Positions 49,050 to 59,290 of a stretch of DNA of 64,000 nucleotides are shown in pieces; positions within the stretch are counted from its first letter, which is position 1, and every line of letters begins with the position of its first letter. Source of the DNA: Prochlorococcus marinus str. MIT 0919. GTDB taxonomy: Bacteria; Cyanobacteriota; Cyanobacteriia; PCC-6307; Cyanobiaceae. Under the pieces are notes generated by a model, which did no database searches, had not been told where the DNA came from, and worked only from the letters and a program-made list of their open reading frames with translations. The translations under genes were made by a program, and so were the position numbers. The stretch is from assembly GCF_027359375.1 (NCBI RefSeq), contig NZ_CP114779.1, forward strand, positions 1,364,001 to 1,428,000. Direction: 5' to 3'.

Positions 49050-49436
49050 ATGAAGATCACTACAAATGTTCGAAGATTAGGCCACATAGCTCTAAGAGTT
49101 AAAGATGTGGAACGTGCAAAAGCTTTTTATATAAATCTTGGGATGAACTTAGTCTGGGATGATCCTGACTGGTGTTATTTAGAAGCAGGTTTAGGGAAGG
49201 ATGGATTAGCCTTGCTTGGTCCAGGCTATAAAGCTGCAGGCCCACATTTTGCATTTCACTTTACTGATAAAGAAGAAGTTAAATCTTTGCATGGAGAATT
49301 GCAGCGTGCAGGAGTTTTTGTTGGCTCTTTGCATGACCATCGAGATGGAACCTCCTCTTTTTACTTGAAAGATTCAGAGGGAAATTGGTTGGAAATGCTC
49401 TATTTGCCACCAAGTGGTATCCCATCTAACCAGTAA
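49050..49436 (+). CDS. Glyoxalase/bleomycin-resistance-fold (VOC) protein
   Basis: 128 aa VOC-fold protein: VRRLGHIALRVKDVERAKAFYINLGMNLVWDD, then GPHFAFHFTDKEEV and SFYLKDSEGNWLEMLYLPPSG, giving a plausible His/Glu metal set. It is not glyoxalase I: the gloA-specific blocks are missing and a clear gloA lies at 38227. Substrate unknown. Starts at the second of two adjacent start codons (TTG ATG); 17 bp before mutS2. Confidence 0.85.
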   Translation: MKITTNVRRLGHIALRVKDVERAKAFYINLGMNLVWDDPDWCYLEAGLGKDGLALLGPGYKAAGPHFAFHFTDKEEVKSLHGELQRAGVFVGSLHDHRDGTSSFYLKDSEGNWLEMLYLPPSGIPSNQ

Positions 49437-49453
49437 AGAAAAAACCAATTTGA

Positions 49454-51877
49454 ATGAGTCAATTGCCTAACAATTTAGGACCAGATGCCTCTCATCAAGC
49501 GTTTCAAGAAACATTGGATTTATTAGATTGGCATATACTGTGTAGTCATCTTTCGACATTTGCGCATACCTCTCAGGGGAAAAGGAAGTGCAATAGCTTT
49601 GTCATCCCAACAGATATTGATACAACTCAAAGGAGGTTATCTGAAACATTAGAAATACTTCTTTTGGATGAAACTTTGGAAGGTGGGTTAAGTTTTCTAG
49701 GTGTGCATGATTTAGATGAAATTATTTCTCATTGCTTCAAAGGAGGTGTAGCTACTGGTGAAGAACTCTTAAAGATAGCCGAGACCCTCAGAGCGGGGCG
49801 ACGTATTAGACGAATGATCGAAGATGTAGCAGTTCGTCCAGTCACGAGTTCTCTAGTAGCTAATCTCACTACACTTCCTGAACTTGAAAAAATACTTGTG
49901 TTTGGAATAGAAGAAGGAGGTCGTATTGCAGATCGTGCTAGTGAAAACTTATATAAGCTTCGCTCTAGCTTGAATGATCTACGGAATGAACGAAGGGAGC
50001 GTCTGCAAGCACTTATAAGGAAAAATAATGCAATTATTCAAGACACAATTATTTCTGAAAGATATGGCCGACCTGTGATTTCTTTGAAAACTGGGACTGC
50101 AGATCAGATACCTGGTGTTGTTCATGATAGTTCTGCTTCTGGAAATACTATTTTCTTAGAGCCACAAATAGTGATTCAATTAGGCAATAAAATTTTGGAA
50201 GTCCAAAATAAAATTCTCTCTGAAGAAAAACGTCTCCTTGCAATTTGGAGTAAATTAATTAAGGAAAATTACCACTCAATATTTAACCTTTGTAGAATTC
50301 TTTTAGATCTTGAATTTGCTCTCGCTCGAGCTAGGTATGGTGCTTGGTTAGATGGTGTTCTTCCTTCAGTTGAGAATGATAAGCAGTCTCCATTTTTTAT
50401 TAAAGAATTTCGACACCCTTTGTTGGTATGGCAACAAAAAAAGAACTCTAAAAGTAATGTTGTCCCTGTCAGCTTTGAAGTTTGCTCGAGCTTAAGAGTG
50501 GTAACTATCACAGGACCAAATACAGGTGGTAAAACAATTGCTTTAAAAAGCTTTGGCTTATTAGTCCTAATGGCGAGGTCAGGCATGTTGCTTCCATGTA
50601 TTGGCAACCCTTGTTTGCCATGGTGCGATCAAGTGTTAGCTGATATTGGAGACGAACAATCTCTTCAACAAAATCTTTCGACATTTAGCGGACACATTGT
50701 TCGAATAGCTCGCATCCTTGATGCAATTGATTCTTCTTCAGGCCCAACAGTTGTTTTATTAGATGAGATTGGGGCAGGAACAGATCCAACTGAAGGAAGT
50801 GCCTTAGCCATTGCTTTATTGCGAACCTTGGCTGATCGAGCCAGGATCACAATTGCAACCACCCACTTAGGTGAATTAAAGGCACTGAAATATAATGATT
50901 CAAGGTTTGAGAATGCATCAGTTGCTTTTGATAGTTCAACTATAAGACCTACTTATAATTTGCAATGGGGAATTCCGGGTAGGAGTAATGCCCTTGCAAT
51001 TGCCATTCGCCTAGGACTTGATCCTGAAATTACTGCATTAGCAAAGAACTTAATTGCCCCTAAAGGATCTAGTGATGTCAATCATGTAATTAGTGGTTTG
51101 GAAGATCAGAGAAAGAGTCAACAGAAAGCAGCAGAAGATGCAGCAGCTCTTTTGGCTAGGACAGAGCTTTTATATGAAGAGATATTGTCTAAATGGGAGC
51201 AACAACGTGAACATTCGAGGAAATGGAAAGAGGATGGGAGGAAACTGTTGGAGATATCTATTCGTCAGGGCCAAAAGGAAGTGCGTGATTTAATCCGTCG
51301 CTTACGCGAAGAAGGAGCAAGTGGAGATATAGCAAGGAAAACTGGGCAACGCTTAAAGCAAATTGAGCTGGAATCTCACGAAAGACTTCCAACGAAAACA
51401 TCTAAATTGCAAGAATGGATACCTAAAATTGGCGATAGAGTAAGGTTGATTGCTCTTGCGAAAGCTGGTGAAGTGATAGCTATTTCAGAAGATGGCATGC
51501 ATTTAACGGTTCTATGTGGCATTTTTAGAAGTACTGTCGACTTAATTGCGGTTGAAACTCTTGACGGACGCAAGCCGACCCAACCTAAGACTTCGGTAGA
51601 AGTTAATGTTGATACGTCTATCATGAATAGTTCACTAATTAAAACTAAGCGGAATACAGTTGATGTTAGAGGGTTAAGGGTGCATGAGGCTGAAAGTGTA
51701 GTAGAAGATGTGATTCGCAATTCTACAGGAAAGATATGGGTGATTCATGGTATTGGAACTGGTAAATTGAAAAAAGGCTTACGAGAGTGGCTATCGCTAC
51801 TTCCTTATGTTAAGGATGTAGAAGATGCTGATCCTGCTCATGGTGGAGCTGCTTGTAGTGTTGTTTCTTTGCGATAA
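49454..51877 (+). CDS. mutS2: MutS2 endonuclease/ribosome-rescue ATPase
   Basis: 807 aa. N-terminal clamp/lever region with the family YGRPVISLK...PGVVHDSSASGNTIFLEP, ATPase with Walker A TGPNTGGKTIALK, DIGDEQSLQQNLSTFSGH and LLDEIGAGTDPTEGSALA, a long charged coiled coil (about 540-640), and a C-terminal Smr domain starting VDVRGLRVHEAESVVEDVI with HGIGTGKLKKGLREWL. No mismatch-recognition domain, so it is not MutS. Known roles in other bacteria are limiting recombination and splitting collided ribosomes. Confidence 0.95.
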   Translation: MSQLPNNLGPDASHQAFQETLDLLDWHILCSHLSTFAHTSQGKRKCNSFVIPTDIDTTQRRLSETLEILLLDETLEGGLSFLGVHDLDEIISHCFKGGVATGEELLKIAETLRAGRRIRRMIEDVAVRPVTSSLVANLTTLPELEKILVFGIEEGGRIADRASENLYKLRSSLNDLRNERRERLQALIRKNNAIIQDTIISERYGRPVISLKTGTADQIPGVVHDSSASGNTIFLEPQIVIQLGNKILEVQNKILSEEKRLLAIWSKLIKENYHSIFNLCRILLDLEFALARARYGAWLDGVLPSVENDKQSPFFIKEFRHPLLVWQQKKNSKSNVVPVSFEVCSSLRVVTITGPNTGGKTIALKSFGLLVLMARSGMLLPCIGNPCLPWCDQVLADIGDEQSLQQNLSTFSGHIVRIARILDAIDSSSGPTVVLLDEIGAGTDPTEGSALAIALLRTLADRARITIATTHLGELKALKYNDSRFENASVAFDSSTIRPTYNLQWGIPGRSNALAIAIRLGLDPEITALAKNLIAPKGSSDVNHVISGLEDQRKSQQKAAEDAAALLARTELLYEEILSKWEQQREHSRKWKEDGRKLLEISIRQGQKEVRDLIRRLREEGASGDIARKTGQRLKQIELESHERLPTKTSKLQEWIPKIGDRVRLIALAKAGEVIAISEDGMHLTVLCGIFRSTVDLIAVETLDGRKPTQPKTSVEVNVDTSIMNSSLIKTKRNTVDVRGLRVHEAESVVEDVIRNSTGKIWVIHGIGTGKLKKGLREWLSLLPYVKDVEDADPAHGGAACSVVSLR

Positions 51878-51972
51878 TCATCTTTAAAGGAGCTTTATGA
51901 GAGATATGGCTTGGCCAGTGCTACGTATAATTGTCCCAAGTCTTTAAAGACCATTGATACAGCAGGAGTGAT

Positions 51973-52962
51973 ATGCAGTTCATCGATCAAGCATGTATTT
52001 CGGTCAAAGCAGGACGAGGAGGTGATGGGATTGTTGCTTTTCGAAGAGAAAAATATGTTCCTGCAGGTGGCCCTTCTGGTGGGGATGGAGGGAAAGGTGG
52101 CGAAGTTTTGCTTCAAGCTGATAGCAATTTGCAGACGCTGTTAGATTTCAAGTTTCAGAAGTTTATAAATGCTCAGGATGGACGAAGAGGCGGCCCTAAT
52201 AAATGTACAGGTGCATCTGGGAAAGACCTGGTTCTTAAAGTTCCTTGTGGAACTCAAGTTAAAGACCAAGTAACAGGAATAGTTCTGGGTGATCTAACTA
52301 CACACGGAGAAGTCCTTATAGTTGCATTTGGAGGTCGAGGTGGCTTAGGTAATGCGCATTTTTTGAGCAATAGTAATCGAGCCCCCGAAAAGTGTACTGA
52401 AGGTAAAGAAGGAGAAGAGTGGTTATTACATTTGGAATTAAAGCTGTTAGCAGAAGTTGGGATTATTGGCTTGCCAAATGCAGGGAAAAGCACATTGATG
52501 TCTGTTATTTCCTCAGCCAGACCAAAAATAGCTGATTACCCTTTTACTACTTTGATTCCAAACCTTGGAGTTGTTCGTAAGCCAAGTGGAGATGGAACGG
52601 TTTTTGCTGATATTCCTGGTCTGATTGCAGGTGCGGCGGCAGGTGTAGGACTTGGCCATGAATTTTTGAGACATATAGAGAGGACAAAGCTCCTTGTTCA
52701 TCTCGTCGATGCTTCTTCGGCAAACCCTTTGGAAGATATAGCGATTATTGAAAAAGAGCTTCTTGAATATGGTCATGGATTAATGGACAGACCAAGACTT
52801 CTTGTCTTTAACAAGAAAGAACTTTTGACTACAGACAAAAAGCAGCGTCTATATAAAGAAATAGTCACTTCTTCTAATCAAGATTTATTTTTTATTTCTG
52901 CAGCAATGTGTGAAGGGTTAGAGGAGTTGTTAAAAGTAGTCTGGTCTAAGTTAGATATTTAA
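51973..52962 (+). CDS. obg: GTPase Obg (CgtA)
   Basis: 329 aa ribosome-associated GTPase. The glycine-rich Obg fold begins [40 protein letters not shown], then the G domain with [11 protein letters not shown] (G1), [11 protein letters not shown] (G2), [10 protein letters not shown] (G3) and FNKKEL (G4). The variable C-terminal OCT domain is absent, as is common. 95 bp after mutS2. Confidence 0.96.
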   Translation: MQFIDQACISVKAGRGGDGIVAFRREKYVPAGGPSGGDGGKGGEVLLQADSNLQTLLDFKFQKFINAQDGRRGGPNKCTGASGKDLVLKVPCGTQVKDQVTGIVLGDLTTHGEVLIVAFGGRGGLGNAHFLSNSNRAPEKCTEGKEGEEWLLHLELKLLAEVGIIGLPNAGKSTLMSVISSARPKIADYPFTTLIPNLGVVRKPSGDGTVFADIPGLIAGAAAGVGLGHEFLRHIERTKLLVHLVDASSANPLEDIAIIEKELLEYGHGLMDRPRLLVFNKKELLTTDKKQRLYKEIVTSSNQDLFFISAAMCEGLEELLKVVWSKLDI

Positions 52963-53040
52963 TTTTATGTGTTTGTGATCAAATTGATACTTGTCTATAT
53001 CCTAAAGATTGGTCATAAATGGTATGAGGTTATTTAAGTT

Positions 53041-53223
53041 ATGAATTTTTTCACTTGCTTCGATGGACAAGGCAATGTAATTGCTAGATGTCAGACTACT
53101 CAAGATATTGAAGTGCTTAGAAAAATGGGGCGGCCTATAGAGGAGGTCCGTGAAATGAAGAATGAAGAAGCAGTTGTTTGTTCTTTAACAGGAAGCCCTT
53201 CAGACTTCAACATGGACTATTGA
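53041..53223 (+). CDS. Small protein of unknown function (60 aa)
   Basis: Begins MNFFTCFDGQGNVIARCQTTQ and ends SDFNMDY. A GAGG lies about ten bases before the ATG. Two Cys pairs are not arranged as a metal site. It sits between obg and a strong terminator, so it is probably expressed. I recognise no family; such short proteins are often restricted to marine picocyanobacteria. Confidence 0.7.
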   Translation: MNFFTCFDGQGNVIARCQTTQDIEVLRKMGRPIEEVREMKNEEAVVCSLTGSPSDFNMDY

Positions 53224-53245
53224 AAGAGAACGCTTTTCTGTAGAA

Positions 53246-53278
53246 CTTAAAAAGCGGGCTGCTCGCCCGCTTTTTAAG
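53246..53278. terminator. Bidirectional rho-independent terminator
   Basis: CTTAAAAAGCGGGC, loop TGCTC, GCCCGCTTTTTAAG: a perfect 14-pair palindrome whose A and T flanks give a T-tract on either strand. It lies between the 60-residue gene (plus) and CP12 (minus) and can end both transcripts. Confidence 0.95.
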
Positions 53279-53301
53279 AGTTTTTTCTTTTGAAGCTTTA
53301 T

Positions 53302-53520
53302 TTAATCGTCATAGACAAGACATTCAGGTTCGTCGGGGTTGGCATCGCAAAATAATTCCAAGGCATTCGGGTCATGCTTGTCTTCAGGATGATGTTCCTT
53401 ATATTCCTCAAGAGAGTGAAGTTCATCCTCTAAGTGCCTTACTTTGGGAGTGTTCCCTTCGGCTTTGGCTGAAAGGATCTCATTTTGATCCTTTTGAATG
53501 TGTTCGTCGATGGAGTTCAT
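53302..53520 (-). CDS. CP12 Calvin-cycle regulator, one Cys pair only
   Basis: 72 aa, mostly disordered and acidic. The C-terminus NALELFCDANPDEPECLVYDD is the conserved CP12 tail (C58, C67) that binds GAPDH; in the dark the oxidised form ties up PRK and GAPDH. The N-terminal Cys pair of plant and many cyanobacterial CP12s is absent, and the middle AWD-type core is replaced by a charged helix (VRHLEDELHSLEEY). Directly followed by the shared terminator. Confidence 0.92.
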   Translation of the reverse strand: MNSIDEHIQKDQNEILSAKAEGNTPKVRHLEDELHSLEEYKEHHPEDKHDPNALELFCDANPDEPECLVYDD

Positions 53521-53638
53521 GAATTCTTAGCTGGGTCTTTCATTCGACGAACATAGCTTAATTAGTTTCAGCACTTGTGTCACATGTGTAAACCGCACTT
53601 GGTTTGCTTTACAACATCTTTCTTTTAGAAATGTATTT

Positions 53639-54319
53639 CTAGATACTAGAAACGTTCTTTTCTTTTTGATTTTGCAGATATTCAAAAACACTTTTATCCC
53701 CTACATCCAGAGAGGATTCAAGACCAAATTTGCGCCAACCCATAATTAATAAAAGGACTGCGCTAAGTCCAAGTAAGCTTGCAATCGATAATAGACTGAA
53801 GAATCCAAATAAATGTCCTAGCAGGCTTAGCGGGAGAAATAAAGTTAAACCTATTGCCTCTGGCCTGCGAAAACAAAAAAATTCTTTGAAGCCTAAACCT
53901 GTTAAAGCTGCAAAGAATGGACCAATGATGAGTTCTAGCTTTGGCGTGGAGGCAATACCCTCAAGCAAGTTTTGAGGACTTGAATAAAAAAGTAGTAATA
54001 AGAAACCCATACAACCTATCCCCCATAAAATTTTTAGACTTTGATGCAGAAAGACTATATATATATGAATCCATTTCAGTGCTAGGCCTAATGAAATACT
54101 CATCGGTATAAGCCATAGCCAAGCACTCTCGGGTCCTATGGTGAACCAGTGCAAAAGACCTAGGCAAAAGGATAAGCCTAAAACTAGAACTGATATTCGA
54201 TATCTTTGGACCTCGATTTGATCTTTTAATGTAATCGTGTAACTACCATATATACCTTGCAATACAGGTTCGTTAACTGTCTCAAGACTACCTATGATAT
54301 TTAGGTTTGGCTTATTCAT
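53639..54319 (-). CDS. DUF2301 integral membrane protein
   Basis: 226 aa with about six hydrophobic helices after a soluble start (VLQGIYGSYTITLKDQIEVQRYR). The sequence GFKEFFCFRRPEAIGLTLFLPLSLLGHLFG agrees with what I recall of DUF2301. Function unknown. Overlaps the GST-like gene by four bases, so the two are coupled. Confidence 0.82.
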   Translation of the reverse strand: MNKPNLNIIGSLETVNEPVLQGIYGSYTITLKDQIEVQRYRISVLVLGLSFCLGLLHWFTIGPESAWLWLIPMSISLGLALKWIHIYIVFLHQSLKILWGIGCMGFLLLLFYSSPQNLLEGIASTPKLELIIGPFFAALTGLGFKEFFCFRRPEAIGLTLFLPLSLLGHLFGFFSLLSIASLLGLSAVLLLIMGWRKFGLESSLDVGDKSVFEYLQNQKEKNVSSI

Positions 54320-55308
54320 CGTGTATATGGTGCCAGACTATTCACTATATTCTCTATATTTGGACCATTTGGAATAATGTTGCTTGGATTTAATGGAAAA
54401 AGTGCTCCAAAATAGTCTCTTCGCCATACGTTAGCGTCGCAAGTATTTTTAACTCCAGGAATACTAAAAAATGTTTTACGCCATTCCCAAATTTTCGGGA
54501 ATGCCCATAAAGGTTTTGCACTACATTTAAATAAGGGGGCATATACTGATTCCCATCGGATTAAAGTTGGGAAAAGCATAATGTCGGCTAGGGTTAAAGT
54601 ATCACCACAAATCCAAGGCCCTTGTTTGGATAATTTCTTTTCTATCAAACTTAGAGAATGAAATAATTCAGAGCTGGCATCTTCATAAGCTTTTTGAGTA
54701 CGAGCAAAACCACATCGATAAACCCCATCATTAATAGATGATTGCATCAGTTCGGAGCATTGCTTTATTTCATCTTGAATTCCCTTTGGGAAGAGATTAA
54801 TAGCATTTGACTTTACTGGCCAATCATTGAGCATTTTAATTAGTTGAGCACTTTCATTACCTAAAAGTTCTGGATTGTTTTTCCCTTTAGGTTTTGGATC
54901 AATAATTGTAGGAACAGTTGCTCGATGACTTGGGGGCGTTCTGCAGAGTTTGTATAGCTCTAAGAGAGTCTTGCATCCCATAAAGTTTGGTTCAATTAAC
55001 CACCTTCCTCCTTGGGGATCAGGTGTTGCTAATTTCAAATCAATATTATTTTGAAGACCTCTTAAGATATAAACAAGCCAGGTTCGATGTGCCCACGGGC
55101 AGCTTCTACCAATAATTAGAAAAGGAAGTTCATTTTTTGATCGATTTACTAGTGTTTCTGGATGTTGAATATGCGCATTGTTTTTTTGACTAGGCACTCT
55201 TTTGTAATTGCCTTCTTTGTCAGCGGGTGCAAGGCCTTTCATGAGCTGAATCCATTCCCATTTCCATGTATCTCGAGTAAAGGCAACAATTGTTGGTGGA
55301 ATTGACAT
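54316..55308 (-). CDS. Glutathione S-transferase of the glutathionyl-hydroquinone reductase type
   Basis: 330 aa. The active-site motif is RSCPWAHRTW, the CPWA signature of Xi-class GSTs (YqjG/ECM4), whose Cys removes glutathione from glutathionyl-quinones. The N-terminal thioredoxin-like half is followed by an all-helical half with a late CGDTLTLADIMLFPTLIRW. Physiological substrate not known; a link to quinones is inference. Four-base overlap with the DUF2301 gene. Confidence 0.88.
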   Translation of the reverse strand: MSIPPTIVAFTRDTWKWEWIQLMKGLAPADKEGNYKRVPSQKNNAHIQHPETLVNRSKNELPFLIIGRSCPWAHRTWLVYILRGLQNNIDLKLATPDPQGGRWLIEPNFMGCKTLLELYKLCRTPPSHRATVPTIIDPKPKGKNNPELLGNESAQLIKMLNDWPVKSNAINLFPKGIQDEIKQCSELMQSSINDGVYRCGFARTQKAYEDASSELFHSLSLIEKKLSKQGPWICGDTLTLADIMLFPTLIRWESVYAPLFKCSAKPLWAFPKIWEWRKTFFSIPGVKNTCDANVWRRDYFGALFPLNPSNIIPNGPNIENIVNSLAPYTR

Positions 55309-55362
55309 GACAGCTAGCTTTTTGGCTATTTTCAGATAAAAGTAAGCTTTTTCTTGAATTTA

Positions 55363-56286
55363 ATGCCTGGTATTAATGTTTTATTAGTTGCTGGGACTCA
55401 TGGGAATGAAATAAATGCTCCTTGGCTTTTTGATCAATGGAAATCATATCCAGAGTTAATTAAACCTTATGGATTAAATTTATCTAAAGTTATTGGCAAC
55501 CCTTTAGCAAGAGAAACTTGTAAAAGATATATAGATCAAGATTTGAATAGGAGTTTCACTAAACAAAATTTTAGTATTTCTCATAAGGATAATTACGAGA
55601 TCAAACGAGCGAAAGAACTGGTTGATATATACGGAAGTGAAGGGAGGCTTTCATCTCAAATAGTCATTGATTTTCATAGCACGACATCATGTATGGGATG
55701 CAGCCTCGTTGTATATGGAAGAAGGTCAGTTGATCTAGCACTTGCATCTTTAATTCAAAGTCGCATAGGAATACCAATATATTTACATGAAGGAGATGAA
55801 TCCCAAGCAGGCTTTCTCGTCGAATACTGGCCTTGCGGCCTTGTTGTAGAAATAGGTCCTGTCCCACAAGGAACACTTAACCATAAAATTATTCATCAGA
55901 CATTAATTTCGTTGCAGGTATGTATTGAAGAAATTGCAAAAGTTAAATCTAGGAATGCACGCTTCCCTAAGAATTTAATTATTCATAGACATTTGAAAAG
56001 TATTGACTTCCCTAGAGATTCAAATGGAAAGCAATGTGCATATATACACTCTAGGTTGGACTGCAAGGATTGGTGTCTTGTTAAAAAAGGTACACCTTTA
56101 TTTCAAAGTTTGAATGGAAACACAGTTCATTTCGATGACCCAGATTTACCCGATTCTATAATTCCAGTGTTTATAAACGAAGCTGCATATGCTGAGAAAG
56201 GAATTGCTATGAGTTTTACAATTAAAGAAATATGGGATGTCAAAGAAGAATGGAAGAATGATTTTTATAAATTGTTATTTGATTAA
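55363..56286 (+). CDS. Aspartoacylase/succinylglutamate desuccinylase-family protein
   Basis: 307 aa zinc carboxypeptidase-fold protein. Metal ligands are in VAGTHGNEINAPW (His, Glu) and VIDFHSTTSCMGC (His); the catalytic Glu is in GLVVEIGPVPQG; RYIDQDLNRSF and GNPLA also match the aspartoacylase family. The in-frame TTG at 55354 is an alternative start. True substrate in cyanobacteria unknown. Confidence 0.87.
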   Translation: MPGINVLLVAGTHGNEINAPWLFDQWKSYPELIKPYGLNLSKVIGNPLARETCKRYIDQDLNRSFTKQNFSISHKDNYEIKRAKELVDIYGSEGRLSSQIVIDFHSTTSCMGCSLVVYGRRSVDLALASLIQSRIGIPIYLHEGDESQAGFLVEYWPCGLVVEIGPVPQGTLNHKIIHQTLISLQVCIEEIAKVKSRNARFPKNLIIHRHLKSIDFPRDSNGKQCAYIHSRLDCKDWCLVKKGTPLFQSLNGNTVHFDDPDLPDSIIPVFINEAAYAEKGIAMSFTIKEIWDVKEEWKNDFYKLLFD

Positions 56287-56294
56287 AAATTTGA

Positions 56295-56627
56295 CTACCC
56301 ACATGCCCAGGTTGATTGTTCTTTAGTGCAAGGCAAATCAGTTTTCATTCCGTCATGCCAGTAAATTCTTAAACGGTCATCTTCAGATCCAAGTCTTAAA
56401 GTTATAGATTTTATGTATAAAACTTTTTTGCCAAATTCCTTTTTTAATCCTTTATAATTATTTTCAACTTTTATTATTGATTCCAGTTTGGAAACCCTAT
56501 CTTCTAACTTGACTATATCAGATAATGAATTCTTTTTTTGTATAATTTTAGTAGATTTCTTACAGCCTGAATTTACTAATAGTGAAGCAATTATAATTAG
56601 ATATATTAATTTTTTTGATTTAATCAA
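56295..56627 (-). CDS. Small lipoprotein of unknown function (110 aa)
   Basis: Signal peptide MIKSKKLIYLIIIASLLVNSGC with a lipobox ending at C22, then a basic linker and a coiled-coil-like segment (SDIVKLEDRVSKLESIIKV). The last part has two cysteines (LPCTKEQSTWACG). No known domain. Convergent with the aspartoacylase gene and divergent from psbA. Confidence 0.75.
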   Translation of the reverse strand: MIKSKKLIYLIIIASLLVNSGCKKSTKIIQKKNSLSDIVKLEDRVSKLESIIKVENNYKGLKKEFGKKVLYIKSITLRLGSEDDRLRIYWHDGMKTDLPCTKEQSTWACG

Positions 56628-56846
56628 TAGCTTTATTCCGCTTAAGTCAAGCTTACCTTAACTTTTTTACCAAAGCTAAGCTTTTTTTATAATTTAGATA
56701 TTGGGTCAATTTTTTATCTCAAATTGAGTGTTTTAAAAAGGTTTTCTATTTGTTCTGTCGTTCCAGAGGATTGCCGAACTACTAATATTTTCGACTTTCT
56801 TAATAAAGTTCTTTGTCTTTAGGGCGCGATTCTCGACATTTTCATC

Positions 56847-56852
56847 TATACT
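56847..56852 (+). promoter_or_regulatory. Possible -10 element of psbA
   Basis: TATACT lies 65 bases before the psbA ATG in an otherwise gene-free 290 bp region. No matching -35 box at 16-18 bp was found. Downstream, CGAGA-AATA-TCTCG (56861-56874) can form a short hairpin in the leader. No strong ribosome site is visible before the ATG. Confidence 0.4.
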
Positions 56853-56917
56853 CCATTCGGCGAGAAATATCTCGTTCTTAATTACCGTCCCAGTTTTGGG
56901 ACTTAATTCACGTCCTC

Positions 56918-58000
56918 ATGACAACCCTTCAGCAGCAGCGTTCTTCGCTGCTTAAAGGTTGGCCACAGTTCTGTGAGTGGGTTACTTCAACTAACAACCG
57001 TATTTATGTCGGTTGGTTTGGTGTATTGATGATCCCTTGCCTGTTGGCTGCAACCGCTTGTTTCATTGTTGCTTTCATTGCTGCTCCTCCAGTAGACATC
57101 GATGGCATCCGTGAACCTGTTGCTGGTTCATTTATGTATGGAAACAACATCATTTCTGGTGCTGTTGTTCCATCAAGTAATGCAATTGGCCTTCACTTCT
57201 ACCCTATTTGGGAAGCTGCAACTGTTGATGAATGGCTTTACAACGGTGGCCCTTATCAGCTTGTAGTTTTCCACTTCCTTATTGGCATCTCAGCTTATAT
57301 GGGACGTCAGTGGGAGCTCTCATATCGTTTAGGTATGCGTCCTTGGATATGTGTTGCTTATTCAGCACCTGTATCTGCAGCTTTCGCTGTTTTCCTTGTT
57401 TATCCTTTCGGTCAGGGTTCATTCTCTGATGGAATGCCCTTAGGGATTTCAGGAACATTCAACTTTATGTTTGTGTTCCAGGCTGAGCACAACATTCTAA
57501 TGCACCCATTCCATATGGCTGGCGTTGCTGGAATGTTTGGAGGAAGCCTTTTCTCTGCAATGCATGGTTCTTTGGTGACATCTTCACTTATTCGTGAGAC
57601 CACCGAGACAGAGTCTCAGAACTATGGTTATAAGTTTGGTCAAGAGGAAGAAACCTACAATATCGTCGCAGCCCATGGCTACTTCGGTCGTTTGATCTTC
57701 CAATACGCAAGTTTCAATAATAGTCGCAGCCTTCACTTCTTCTTGGCAATTTTCCCAGTTGTTTGTGTTTGGTTGACTTCTATGGGCATTTGCACCATGG
57801 CTTTCAACCTCAATGGCTTTAACTTCAACCAATCTGTAGTTGATGCAAACGGCAAGGTTGTCCCAACTTGGGGTGATGTTCTTAACCGTGCAAACTTAGG
57901 TATGGAAGTTATGCATGAGCGTAATGCTCACAACTTCCCTCTTGACCTTGCTGCTGCTGAGTCCACTTCTGTGGCTTTAGTTGCTCCAGCTATTGGTTAA
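56918..58000 (+). CDS. psbA: Photosystem II reaction-centre protein D1
   Basis: 360 aa, five membrane helices. Binds P680, pheophytin, QB and the Mn4CaO5 cluster. Visible: [15 protein letters not shown] start, [62 protein letters not shown], and the C-terminal [16 protein letters not shown] with cleavage expected after LDLA. One extra residue near the N-terminus shifts numbering by one; the residue equal to D1-130 is Gln (GRQWELS), not Glu. Followed by a strong terminator, so it is probably monocistronic. Confidence 0.98.
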   Translation: MTTLQQQRSSLLKGWPQFCEWVTSTNNRIYVGWFGVLMIPCLLAATACFIVAFIAAPPVDIDGIREPVAGSFMYGNNIISGAVVPSSNAIGLHFYPIWEAATVDEWLYNGGPYQLVVFHFLIGISAYMGRQWELSYRLGMRPWICVAYSAPVSAAFAVFLVYPFGQGSFSDGMPLGISGTFNFMFVFQAEHNILMHPFHMAGVAGMFGGSLFSAMHGSLVTSSLIRETTETESQNYGYKFGQEEETYNIVAAHGYFGRLIFQYASFNNSRSLHFFLAIFPVVCVWLTSMGICTMAFNLNGFNFNQSVVDANGKVVPTWGDVLNRANLGMEVMHERNAHNFPLDLAAAESTSVALVAPAIG

Positions 58001-58044
58001 TTCTAGTTATTCTAATTAGATAAATAACTTAAGTTTGAGTTTTC

Positions 58045-58072
58045 AAGCCCCCTCTTAGAGGGGGCTTTTTTT
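58045..58072 (+). terminator. Rho-independent terminator after psbA
   Basis: AAGCCCCCTC, loop TTA, GAGGGGGCTT followed by a run of T. GC-rich stem in an AT-rich setting, 45 bp after the psbA stop. Confidence 0.95.
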
Positions 58073-58160
58073 ATCTATTTTATTAATTTATCTAAGGGCG
58101 TAATTGAATTGCTTCCTTTTTGCAGATATCTCTTTAAGATTTTGAGAAAGTCAGAGATTT

Positions 58161-59249
58161 ATGGGAAGCAGTTTCGGGGATCTTTTTCGGATAAGTACCT
58201 TTGGGGAGTCACATGGAAGGGGAATTGGGGTGATTTTAGAAGGTTGCCCTCCAAGACTGGAATTAGATATTGACCATATACAATCTGAACTTGATAGAAG
58301 AAAACCTGGTCAAAGTAAAATTACTACTCCAAGGAAAGAAGCAGATCAGGTTGAAATTTTAAGTGGATTGATTGATAACACAACCTTAGGCAGCCCTATA
58401 TCAATGATTGTTAGGAATAAGGATTTTCGTCCTAATGATTACAGTGATATGAAAAGTGTTTTGCGACCTTCTCATGCTGATGGTACTTATTTTCTTAAGT
58501 ATGGTGTACAGGCAGCCAGTGGAGGTGGGAGAGCTTCAGCAAGAGAGACAATAGGACGTGTGGCGGCCGGTGCAATTGCAAAGCAAGTTCTCAAAAAAGC
58601 TAACAATACCGAAATATTGGCTTGGGTTAAGCGTATTCACACTATTGAGGCGGAGATAGATCCCACCATGGTTGAATTCAAAGATATAGAAGCCAATATT
58701 GTTAGATGTCCTGATCAAGCTGTAGCTGAATTAATGGTTGATCGTATTCAAGAAATTAGTTTAGACGGTGATTCTTGCGGTGGAGTTATTGAGTGTGTAG
58801 TTCGCAATGCCCCAGTTGGATTGGGAATGCCAGTTTTTGATAAGTTAGAAGCAGATTTAGGAAAGGCATTATTGTCTTTACCTGCCTCTAAAGGCTTCGA
58901 AGTAGGTTCAGGCTTTGGTGGTACGTTGCTTAAAGGCAGCGAGCACAATGATATGTTTCTTCCTTCTGAGAAAGGGAGACTTAGAACTGCAACAAATAAT
59001 TCTGGTGGTATTCAAGGCGGAATTAGTAATGGAGAGCCGATTGTAATGCGAGTAGGTTTTAAGCCAACAGCCACTATTCGTAAAAACCAAGACACAGTAG
59101 ATATTGAGGGAAATAAAACAGTGCTCACAGCAAAAGGTCGTCATGATCCATGTGTTTTGCCAAGAGCTGTCCCAATGGTTGAATCTATGGTTGCTTTAGT
59201 TTTAGCTGATCATCTTTTAAAGCAAAAAGGGCAGTGCAGTCTTTGGTAG
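58161..59249 (+). CDS. aroC: Chorismate synthase
   Basis: Last step of the shikimate route, FMNH2-dependent; 362 aa. Begins [31 protein letters not shown], followed by [70 protein letters not shown] and [17 protein letters not shown], all typical. Chorismate from it feeds menF and trpG in this window. Confidence 0.97.
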   Translation: MGSSFGDLFRISTFGESHGRGIGVILEGCPPRLELDIDHIQSELDRRKPGQSKITTPRKEADQVEILSGLIDNTTLGSPISMIVRNKDFRPNDYSDMKSVLRPSHADGTYFLKYGVQAASGGGRASARETIGRVAAGAIAKQVLKKANNTEILAWVKRIHTIEAEIDPTMVEFKDIEANIVRCPDQAVAELMVDRIQEISLDGDSCGGVIECVVRNAPVGLGMPVFDKLEADLGKALLSLPASKGFEVGSGFGGTLLKGSEHNDMFLPSEKGRLRTATNNSGGIQGGISNGEPIVMRVGFKPTATIRKNQDTVDIEGNKTVLTAKGRHDPCVLPRAVPMVESMVALVLADHLLKQKGQCSLW

Positions 59250-59290
59250 TAAGCATTTCTTCTCCGGTGAAAACCACGGAAAATTTCTGC

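Noticed and set aside
49047-49436. Second copy of glyoxalase I
   Set aside because: Only the VOC fold is shared; the gloA blocks are missing and gloA is at 38227-38619.
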